Below are positions 7,397 through 15,479 of a DNA stretch of 64,000 nt, one piece after another. The notes under the pieces were generated by a model that had not been told where the DNA came from, did no database searches, and saw nothing but the letters and a program-made list of their open reading frames with translations. The first letter of the stretch is position 1; each line of letters starts with the position of its first letter. A program made the position numbers and the translations under genes. This DNA comes from Bacteroidales bacterium (GTDB taxonomy: Bacteria; Bacteroidota; Bacteroidia; Bacteroidales; F082): positions 1 to 64,000 of the forward strand of contig JAUYGX010000024.1 of assembly GCA_030690365.1 (NCBI GenBank), read 5' to 3'.

Positions 7397-9739
7397 TTAT
7401 ACAACATGATCAGAAATACCCGCCCCTTCCATCGAGCTTTCAAGCTCTTCAGCGAGCGCGATAAAGTCGTCCACCTTCATTTCTTTAACATAAATCAGCC
7501 CATGTGTGGCCCTTATCAGGGGATGAGTATTTTGATAAAAATAGTTCTTGCCAAGTATCAACTGAATCTGTCTCAACTGCTGAACCCAGATTTTTTGGGT
7601 CAGCTCATTAAATTTACCATCATGTTCGTAACTGGGAAACGACGCATTTACCTGACTCATATAACATTCAGTAAATGAATTTTCGAGTACGTCGAGGGCA
7701 TTTAACGAAACAGGGATAATGGCATCGGCTTCGGATGGGTGAAATTTAAACCAAACATTACGGTAACCAACTATTTTCAAATTCGATAAGTCAGTCTCTT
7801 TGCTCCACTCTCTTACTGCTCCGGCAATGGTTTGCAATACTTTATAATGTGTGTCAGGGCCGCTTCCTTCAGGATCCATGGCCAAACTAATTACCGTTGG
7901 TTTGTATTTCCTGAATTCTTCGAGAACGGGCAGCATGTCGCGGTTTTTTTGCGGTTGCTCTGTAAAAATGTCTCCCTGATAAAAGCCTAGTCGCAGATGA
8001 TGTACATTCTTTAATGGTACGCCGAAGTGAGCCCAGACCAGTTCTTCTTCAAATTCACGGATCATCCCCTTCAGTTTCTGTACCCTGGAGGGATTTTTAC
8101 TTCCATCATAACTCTCGCCCAGAAGATTCATGATGTCGTGAATAGTCTTTCGTAAAGCAATAACATCTTCTATTTGCCATATATCAACCAATGCCCTTAC
8201 CAAACGATGACACAATCCCCTTCTTTTTTCTTCTTTGTTACGTTCGGCAACGCTATCCAAAAAATGATACACATCTTTATCCCATTTTTCCTTATATCCA
8301 TGTGCAAAGAAGTCGGCATAATGTATCATTTGAATCCTGTCTTTATCCATAAAATAGATAATATCGTTCAGCGCTTCTATTACAAACCCATTGGTTACAG
8401 CTGTAAAACCTGAGGTAAGTACCGAGAAATGAACTTCGTTATGAGCCAGGCGAACTTGTCGGTTTGTGTAGGGCATAATTCCCAGCATGATGTCGTCGTG
8501 ATGAGGCCCCGTATGGTAATAGACCTGATGGTCGTCGTTTTTCATGCCCTTTGCCATCTTCAGTTTCATCGAATCGATGACGGATTGCACGGTGGTATCT
8601 GACAGATCAGGAATCAGACTGCAATATTTATCACTTTTTAAATGATCAATGGTCAGGTGATGTCCATATTTATTCAGTTTTTGGCACAGATCGATAATGG
8701 CCCTTTCTGTTTTCTGATGGTTCCATTCACCCTGTTGGTAATATGCATCAATACTATCGGTTAACTTACAGGCAGCGCCTATCGTCAGGTAGAACCGTCC
8801 ATTCTTAATTCGTTGCAAAACGGTTGCCGGGTAAATGGCTTCGGGATTACTTTCGAGCGATGATTTTACAATATTGGCTTTTGCTTCGCCAGCCGCGAAT
8901 ATGATAGCCACCGCATCGGGATTGTAGGTGATTGTTTCTAAACCAATGGTGATGACCAAGCGGGTTCGCGATACTTCGATGCCGCCTAAATCGCCGGCCG
9001 AAACGGCCTGTGTTTCGAAGTTAGTCGGGGTTAAACGGGTTGTGGAATAATGATCGGAACCACGGGTATTAAAGGCGATATGTCCATCAGGGCCAATGCC
9101 ACCAAGGAAAAACCCAATACCACCCATATCCCGGATTTTCTTTTCGTAATCGGTGCACCAGTTATCAATTTTAAAAATGGATTGCTGTTGTAGTTTTTCC
9201 ATCGGGTTTGTTGCCTCACGGTATCGCAACGACAAGTCGATGCTCAAATCAGGAAAAATCTCTATGTACGATTTCCCGTCACTCAATGGAATTTCATTTG
9301 AATTGATAAGAAGTGCTTTGTCCAAATCCAAACCAAAGCCCTCGATGTAGTAATTCATCACATAGTTGTAGAAACTATTGTGCTGTTTTGGGTTGATGGG
9401 ATAAAACTCATCAATCTGCACAAACCTTAAACCTCTCAAATCAGGTCTTTTCAAACTGCTCAGACCATATTTATTCCTGATTTCCAGTCCACTAACTTTG
9501 TCCCAGTTCTTCAATAAAAACTGCGTGTATTTGATGAAATACTCGGGAGTCTTTCCTGTGGGAAGACTGATTACTCCGTAGGGATTTTCTGAAACCCATT
9601 CTAAAAACCTTAATGCCGTAACCAATCCGAGTTTCGGAAAATTATCAACCAGTAAATAAGGGATTTTTGTAGAAATTATGGGTGCACCCGACATTTTATA
9701 AAGTGTAGATTCAACGCTTGAATCAAAACGTATATTCAT
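7397..9739 (-). CDS. NagB-like glucosamine-6-phosphate deaminase domain fused to a PIG-L/LmbE-like deacetylase domain
   Basis: N-terminal SLPTGKTPEYF, FVQIDEFYPI, FFLGGIGPDGHIAFN; C-terminal YYHTGPHHDDIMLGIMPY resembling the PIG-L PHPDDE motif. Confidence 0.82.
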   Translation of the reverse strand: MNIRFDSSVESTLYKMSGAPIISTKIPYLLVDNFPKLGLVTALRFLEWVSENPYGVISLPTGKTPEYFIKYTQFLLKNWDKVSGLEIRNKYGLSSLKRPDLRGLRFVQIDEFYPINPKQHNSFYNYVMNYYIEGFGLDLDKALLINSNEIPLSDGKSYIEIFPDLSIDLSLRYREATNPMEKLQQQSIFKIDNWCTDYEKKIRDMGGIGFFLGGIGPDGHIAFNTRGSDHYSTTRLTPTNFETQAVSAGDLGGIEVSRTRLVITIGLETITYNPDAVAIIFAAGEAKANIVKSSLESNPEAIYPATVLQRIKNGRFYLTIGAACKLTDSIDAYYQQGEWNHQKTERAIIDLCQKLNKYGHHLTIDHLKSDKYCSLIPDLSDTTVQSVIDSMKLKMAKGMKNDDHQVYYHTGPHHDDIMLGIMPYTNRQVRLAHNEVHFSVLTSGFTAVTNGFVIEALNDIIYFMDKDRIQMIHYADFFAHGYKEKWDKDVYHFLDSVAERNKEEKRRGLCHRLVRALVDIWQIEDVIALRKTIHDIMNLLGESYDGSKNPSRVQKLKGMIREFEEELVWAHFGVPLKNVHHLRLGFYQGDIFTEQPQKNRDMLPVLEEFRKYKPTVISLAMDPEGSGPDTHYKVLQTIAGAVREWSKETDLSNLKIVGYRNVWFKFHPSEADAIIPVSLNALDVLENSFTECYMSQVNASFPSYEHDGKFNELTQKIWVQQLRQIQLILGKNYFYQNTHPLIRATHGLIYVKEMKVDDFIALAEELESSMEGAGISDHVV

Positions 9740-9879
9740 CGTAATTGGTTCTTTATCTGATTTATATATTCAAAAAAATCCATTGAGAAGACTTTCAGGA
9801 TTCAGGTGATAAAATTAATCGAATTTTGCGTGTATAGGAAAGAAAAATACTGAACCTATCCCGGACATGCCAGAAAAAG

Positions 9880-9985
9880 TTCACGCAAAGCGCGCTAAGT
9901 TTTAGTCCGCAAAGTTCGCAAAGAAGGTTAGTGACACAAAACATTCATCACGTTGCGAACCATGGCTCCGTAATCTTTGCGTGAA
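9880..9985. repeat. Nested inverted-repeat element built on CGCAAAG
   Basis: Outer TTCACGCAAAG (9880-9890)/CTTTGCGTGAA (9975-9985); inner GTTCGCAA (9914-9921)/TTGCGAAC (9953-9960). Confidence 0.8.
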
Positions 9986-10025
9986 ACATATTGCCGGATA
10001 AAGCACGAACATGTGGAATAAGACA

Positions 10026-10694
10026 CTAATTAGCCTTCATTTTTTGTTCCAGGGTAAGCAAATCATCTTCTAATTTATCAATTCGATTTTGCGCCTCAAT
10101 TAAAGAATTGTTTAACTGAAACAGGGTCGATGTTAACGACCGATTCATGTTTGGATCTTTTAAGATCAAATCTTTAACCAAAATAAGACCCTCTTTATCA
10201 ATACTAAAATTCCGTGTGTCGATGATGATTTGGTTGGAATTGTTTAATGTGAGAAATGCTTTGCTTTCGTTGCCAAAAATGATCGATCGCTGATTGTGGC
10301 CGGTATAAGATGGAATAGAAAGTATCAGGTTGCCTTCACCCACTTTTCTGATGACGGCATCCCGCGCCTGAGCCAGGTCGGAGAAATGATTTTCGCCTGA
10401 TGCCACTGCCAATTCCAATGCACCATGTCGCCCACTAACGATTTTTAGTAAAGGATCATTTTTTTTAAATACCTCGAAGGCAGTACCAATCTTGTACGAT
10501 TTTCCAATATAGGCTTCGGTAAGTGTGTCTTTTTGGTCGGCTATTGCATCCTCAGCCCTGGCATCGGCATAGATACTTACCTTGTTTTTCCAAAAAAGCT
10601 TTGAGTAGGCATAGTTAATGAAAAAAGAAACACCAACGATCAGGAGCAAATTTGCAACGCCAATAATGAACCATTGTTTCTTACTCATTATCAT
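10026..10694 (-). CDS. Hypothetical membrane-anchored protein with C-terminal coiled coil
   Basis: N-terminal TM helix; C-terminal LIEAQNRIDKLEDDLLTLEQKM heptad-like pattern. Confidence 0.7.
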   Translation of the reverse strand: MIMSKKQWFIIGVANLLLIVGVSFFINYAYSKLFWKNKVSIYADARAEDAIADQKDTLTEAYIGKSYKIGTAFEVFKKNDPLLKIVSGRHGALELAVASGENHFSDLAQARDAVIRKVGEGNLILSIPSYTGHNQRSIIFGNESKAFLTLNNSNQIIIDTRNFSIDKEGLILVKDLILKDPNMNRSLTSTLFQLNNSLIEAQNRIDKLEDDLLTLEQKMKAN

Positions 10695-10737
10695 TGAATT
10701 ACCATACTTTGATAAATCGATGTATTATGACGACTCA

Positions 10738-11277
10738 TTATTTGTTGGCGTTGTTTTTCTCAAATTCCTTTACCAGCTCTTCAGGGGTTTTTCCCAGGTT
10801 TAGAAGTGATGCATGGGCATCATTGGCAAAGGGGCTTTCCGGGTATTTCTCCAGAAATTCGTTGTAGAACTTGCCGGCATTTTCAAAATCATGCATCTGG
10901 TCGTCATACACAAAAGCCTTTAAAAACAAGGCTGTGGACGCATTTTTCGACTGGGGATAGTTGGTGAGAATCTGATCGAAAAGCCCGATACTACGACGGG
11001 GATTGTTTAAATTCATCGCCACATCCGCAGCTTTTAACAGATAGTCTGATGCCTTTTCGTCAGCCGGATTTTCAACAGCCCACTGCTCGTACAAACGTGA
11101 TAACTCATTGGCTTTCTTTTTATCGAGTGCATTGGTATTTGCGTTAAAAAGACTGTCCTCCAACTGTTTAATCGATTCCATGGTCGATAGCTTTGCAGCT
11201 GCTTTATTTGATTGCTGACAGGCAAAACCCACCATTAACAACATAACTACACTAATAATGAACGTCGTTTTTCTCAT
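10738..11277 (-). CDS. Tetratricopeptide-repeat lipoprotein
   Basis: Lipobox LMVGFAC; TPR-like repeats (DQILTNYPQSKNASTALFLKAFVYDD...). Confidence 0.8.
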   Translation of the reverse strand: MRKTTFIISVVMLLMVGFACQQSNKAAAKLSTMESIKQLEDSLFNANTNALDKKKANELSRLYEQWAVENPADEKASDYLLKAADVAMNLNNPRRSIGLFDQILTNYPQSKNASTALFLKAFVYDDQMHDFENAGKFYNEFLEKYPESPFANDAHASLLNLGKTPEELVKEFEKNNANK

Positions 11278-11313
11278 CTTAACTTATTATTTTCAACTTT
11301 TAACTTTAAACTT

Positions 11314-11892
11314 CTAACTTTTTCCCTTTACCTTTTTCCTGGGCAGCAACATCCTATATTCAGCTTCGGATTTCCCCTGGCTAATATCGCGCAATTTTCC
11401 TTTTAACAAAACCTTTTTAATGTTTGGAATCCGTTCCACAAACAGCTTTCCTTCGGTATGATCGTATTCGTGCTGTATCACCCGTGCAAAAGGTCCGTCG
11501 ATGCGCACATTGTCGTAAAAATTAAAATCACGGTCGTAATAGCTGATGTAAACAACAGGCTTGCGTTTAACAACTTCATGAATGCCCGGAATACTCAGAC
11601 AACCTTCCTCAAAGCCCCATTCTTCGCCTTCTTCACTGTTAATCCTGGCATTGATAAAAACAAACGCCTTATCGGCATATTCGCTGTTTTCTAATTTAAG
11701 CAGCGTTGTGTCAATCACAAATAACCTGATGCCCTTGTTGATTTGTTGCGCTGCAAGTCCAAGTCCGTCAGCCTGATACATGGTTTCAAACATATCGTCG
11801 ATTAGTTTTTCAAGATCCGGATAGTTTTTGTCAATTTCTACCCCCATCATTTTCAGGGTGGGATGTCCGTAAGCCGTAATGGGTAATATCAT
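11314..11892 (-). CDS. def: Peptide deformylase
   Basis: GLGLAAQQI, EEGCLSIPGI, QHEYDHTEGKLF. Confidence 0.97.
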   Translation of the reverse strand: MILPITAYGHPTLKMMGVEIDKNYPDLEKLIDDMFETMYQADGLGLAAQQINKGIRLFVIDTTLLKLENSEYADKAFVFINARINSEEGEEWGFEEGCLSIPGIHEVVKRKPVVYISYYDRDFNFYDNVRIDGPFARVIQHEYDHTEGKLFVERIPNIKKVLLKGKLRDISQGKSEAEYRMLLPRKKVKGKS

Positions 11893-12326
11893 GGTATTAA
11901 ATTTTTCGGTGTTTCTTCAGATGAAAGCATATACGATTGCAGAATAATGGTGGCACTGATGGTGTCAACAAGCTCCTTGTTCTGGCGTTGCATTTTTTTT
12001 AGTCCGCCTGCCAGCATCACGTCGTGTGCCATTTTACTCGTAAAACGTTCATCCATTCGTTCTATTTTTAAAGCAGGGAAGTTTTTCCGAAGCCGGGAAA
12101 CAAAAGGTTCAATAAAGCGCGAAGCATCCGATGGTTGATTTTGCATGGTTCGGGGTTCGCCTACCACAATACAATCCACCGTTTCCGATTTCAGATAATT
12201 GATTAAAAAATCCCAGAAATCTTTTACGTGCACAGTGGTTAAACCATTGGCAATGAGTTGCAATGGATCGGTAACCGCGATGCCGACACGCTTTTGCCCG
12301 TAATCGATGGCCAGAATTCTTCCCAT
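11889..12326 (-). CDS. ruvX: Holliday junction resolvase RuvX/YqgF family
   Basis: MGRILAIDYGQKRVGIAVTDP..., VVGEPRTMQNQPSD, DERFTSKMA. Confidence 0.95.
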   Translation of the reverse strand: MGRILAIDYGQKRVGIAVTDPLQLIANGLTTVHVKDFWDFLINYLKSETVDCIVVGEPRTMQNQPSDASRFIEPFVSRLRKNFPALKIERMDERFTSKMAHDVMLAGGLKKMQRQNKELVDTISATIILQSYMLSSEETPKNLIP

Positions 12327-12400
12327 AACTTAAATTGACAGCAAAATTACAATTTTTTCGGTTGACGAAAACTTGTATTTTAGCGGCTTAAGCGGTAAAC

Positions 12401-13216
12401 ATGAAAGATTTACAAAGGATTATCGAAGCAGCCTGGAATAACAGGTTGTTGTTGGCTGAAAACCAGACCATCAAAGCCATTGAAGCAACCATCGAGGCAT
12501 TGGATAAAGGAAAGATCCGCGTTGCGGAACCCCGTGGAGAAGATTGGATAGTGAACGACTGGGTTAAAAAAGCGGTGATTCTTTACTTTCCCATCCGGAA
12601 AATGGAAACCCTGGAAGTGGGGATGTTTGAATTTCATGATAAAATTCCTTTGAAACACGACTTCGCCGCTCAACAGGTGCGCATTGTGCCACATGCCATT
12701 GCCCGGTATGGTGCTTTCCTCGATCGTGGGGTGGTGATGATGCCTTCCTATGTAAATATTGGCGCCCACATCGGGAAAAACACGATGGTGGATACCTGGG
12801 CTACGGTGGGATCGTGCGCGCAAATTGGCAACGAAGTCCACCTGAGTGGGGGAGTGGGCATTGGTGGAGTGCTGGAGCCTGTGCAGGCAGCCCCCGTCAT
12901 CATTGAGGATAACTGCTTTATTGGGTCACGCTGTATTGTGGTGGAAGGCGTTCGTATTGGCAAAGCGGCCGTATTGGGAGCCAATGTGGTGCTTACCCAA
13001 TCTACCCGCATCATCGATGTAAGTCAAACAAAACCAGTTGAATATAAAGGCTACGTGCCACCCGGATCGGTGGTAATACCAGGCACCTTTCCAAAGCAAT
13101 TCCCAGCCGGAGAGTATCAGGTTTCGTGCGCGCTGATTATTGGAAAGCGAAAGGCCTCCACCGACATGAAAACCTCACTCAACGAAGCCCTTAGGAATTT
13201 TAATGTGGATGTTTGA
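12401..13216 (+). CDS. dapD: 2,3,4,5-tetrahydropyridine-2,6-dicarboxylate N-succinyltransferase
   Basis: Hexapeptide acyltransferase; RGVVMMPSYVNIGAHIGKNTMVDTWATVGSCAQIG, SGGVGIGGVLEP. Confidence 0.97.
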   Translation: MKDLQRIIEAAWNNRLLLAENQTIKAIEATIEALDKGKIRVAEPRGEDWIVNDWVKKAVILYFPIRKMETLEVGMFEFHDKIPLKHDFAAQQVRIVPHAIARYGAFLDRGVVMMPSYVNIGAHIGKNTMVDTWATVGSCAQIGNEVHLSGGVGIGGVLEPVQAAPVIIEDNCFIGSRCIVVEGVRIGKAAVLGANVVLTQSTRIIDVSQTKPVEYKGYVPPGSVVIPGTFPKQFPAGEYQVSCALIIGKRKASTDMKTSLNEALRNFNVDV

Positions 13217-13272
13217 TCTGCTGGATAATTGCAAATACTAAATAATTGCTTTATGCAAACACACCCTCCTAA

Positions 13273-15180
13273 TTATGGTTTTCTCGTGCGTCTTTTGCCT
13301 TTATCGTAAGGCTTTGGGTCGCTTTTCTTTCTTTTTACCGAGGACCGTGGTGTATCAGCATTTCGGTTTTCAAAAGATTTCTTCTTTTTCTTCCGTTCGC
13401 CTTCCTCACGGAATCCACCACCCTTTGAATTGGCGGCTTCGAGCATCACAGGTGCATTGTCGAAAACGGCACCCTGGAAACTTTCGGCAAGTTTACGTTC
13501 GAATTTTTTATCGATTTCGAAGAATGAAAAACTCTTCATAATTTCTATTTTCCCGATCTCGATGCCTCTTTCGTTGGAGTATTTATTGATTAATCCAATA
13601 AGTGATGCAGGATTCAGATCGTCCTTGCTCCCTTTGTCGATGAAAAATCTGGAGAATTCAATGTCGGCATTCGATTTGCGTCTGTCACCCGAATCATCCG
13701 ATCTGTCTCTGCGGCTGGGCCGTTCTCTGTCGTCAACACTGCGAAATCGTTCTCCTCTGTCATTCCTTCTGTCTCTGTCGTCACGGCCTCTCTCGTCATG
13801 GCTGCCTCTGCTGTCTCTGCGGCCCCGGTCGTTTCTGTCACCACCCTCCATTTTCTCGTTAATGTTCAGGTCGCGGGCATTTTTGTAGTACTCTAAAAAC
13901 TGGTTAAATTCTACCGATACAAACCGTTTGATGAGCTCTTCACGATCCAGTGAACTCAGCTTATCATAAATCACCTCCAGGAAAGGATTAATCTGTTTCT
14001 CGTTGATTTCAACTTGCTGGAATTTATCAATGAGGTTAAATAGTTGAATTTCACAGATTTCCTTGCCAGATGGAACCTGTTTCTTCTCAAATTTTTTGCC
14101 AATTTTCTTTTCGATGGCTCTCAGCTTATGTTTTTCGCGCATGTGAAGGATAGAAAGAGAAATACCGCTTTTTCCGGCACGACCGGTACGGCCACTGCGG
14201 TGGATATATACTTCGTCTTCATCTGGCAGGTTAAAGTTGATGATGTGGGTGAGATCGTTTACATCAAGGCCACGGGCTGCAACATCAGTGGCGACCAACA
14301 ATTGCAGGTGTTTCGATCTGAAACGGCCCATCACATGGTCGCGTTGTGCCTGACTCAGGTCGCCATGCAAGGCATCGGCATTGTAACCGTCCTGCATCAG
14401 CTTGTCGGCGATATCCTTGGTTTCCATGCGGGTACGACAAAAAACAATGCCGTATATTTTGGGATTAATGTCGGCAATGCGTTTGAGTGCCTCATAACGA
14501 TCGCGCGCATGTACTTCATAATAGATGTGTTCAATGTTGTCGGCACCTTCGTTTCTCTTGCCCACCGAAACTTCAATGGGGTTGGACATGTAAGTTTTTG
14601 AAATCCTGACAATGTCCTGTGGCATAGTGGCCGAAAAAAGCAGGGTTTGTTTTTCTTTGGGAGTTCCTTCAAGGATGCCGTCCAACTCATCCTTAAAGCC
14701 CATTGTAAGCATTTCGTCTGCTTCGTCGAGTACCAAAAATCGGATGTTGTTGACGATTAGTTTTCTGCGGTTGATCAAATCCAGGGTTCTGCCCGGAGTT
14801 CCAACAACAATTTGTGCGCCACGGCGCAATTCGGAAATCTGTCCTTCGGCACTTGCACCGCCGTAAACAGCCACAATATTTATTTTATCTGAGTTTTTTG
14901 CATACGATTTCAGGTCGTTGGCGATCTGAAGGCAAAGCTCACGGGTAGGACTTAATATAAGCGCCTGTGTTTCTTTTGATTCTGTAATTTTCTGTATGAT
15001 AGGCAGCCCGAAAGCAGCTGTTTTTCCTGTTCCTGTTTGTGCAAGACCGATGAGGTCGTTTTCGTTTGCCAACAGAATCGGAATGGTTTTTTCTTGAATA
15101 GGAGTAGGCGTTTCGAAGCCCAATTTTTCGATTGATTGGAGTATTTCGTCCGACAATCCAAGCGATTTGAAAGTGGTCAT
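13273..15180 (-). CDS. DEAD-box RNA helicase with R/D-rich linker and DbpA-like C-terminal domain
   Basis: AQTGTGKT, PTRELCLQI, LDEADEM, SAT, HRSGRTGRAGK; start assigned to ATG at 15180 (MTTFKSLGLSDEIL) rather than the longer ORF. Confidence 0.95.
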   Translation of the reverse strand: MTTFKSLGLSDEILQSIEKLGFETPTPIQEKTIPILLANENDLIGLAQTGTGKTAAFGLPIIQKITESKETQALILSPTRELCLQIANDLKSYAKNSDKINIVAVYGGASAEGQISELRRGAQIVVGTPGRTLDLINRRKLIVNNIRFLVLDEADEMLTMGFKDELDGILEGTPKEKQTLLFSATMPQDIVRISKTYMSNPIEVSVGKRNEGADNIEHIYYEVHARDRYEALKRIADINPKIYGIVFCRTRMETKDIADKLMQDGYNADALHGDLSQAQRDHVMGRFRSKHLQLLVATDVAARGLDVNDLTHIINFNLPDEDEVYIHRSGRTGRAGKSGISLSILHMREKHKLRAIEKKIGKKFEKKQVPSGKEICEIQLFNLIDKFQQVEINEKQINPFLEVIYDKLSSLDREELIKRFVSVEFNQFLEYYKNARDLNINEKMEGGDRNDRGRRDSRGSHDERGRDDRDRRNDRGERFRSVDDRERPSRRDRSDDSGDRRKSNADIEFSRFFIDKGSKDDLNPASLIGLINKYSNERGIEIGKIEIMKSFSFFEIDKKFERKLAESFQGAVFDNAPVMLEAANSKGGGFREEGERKKKKKSFENRNADTPRSSVKRKKSDPKPYDKGKRRTRKP

Positions 15181-15444
15181 TAATTCTTTGTGTTCATGAA
15201 AAGTACACGGTGGCAGGTAATTGTAAAAATTCAATGCCGGAAATTTCCGGCTAATACCTCCATGTGTAATCGGCGGCAAAAGTAGTAAAAATATTCGATC
15301 GCCCGACCCTCATCCTGCTTTTTAACCTAAATATTAATGGGTTATGGCTTTTAAGTTAAAATGATGTGGTTTTAGTGATCATTATCAGGGGCGATTAAAC
15401 GATACTTTATAATTTAGAATAGATTTAAATTGAAAAACAATTGT

Positions 15445-15452
15445 TAATTTTG
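15445..15452 (+). promoter_or_regulatory. Candidate Bacteroidetes -7 box TAATTTTG upstream of the E1 gene
   Basis: Matches TAnnTTTG; -33 element is weak. Confidence 0.35.
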
Positions 15453-15479
15453 CACCCGCAATAACCAAAAGTTAAGCCG

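Noticed and set aside
14044-14601. 185-aa plus-strand ORF
   Set aside because: Antisense to the DEAD-box helicase core; no independent support.
13273-15279. Extended helicase ORF start (MPPITHGGISRKF...)
   Set aside because: Homologous sequence begins at MTTFKSLGLSDEIL (15180).
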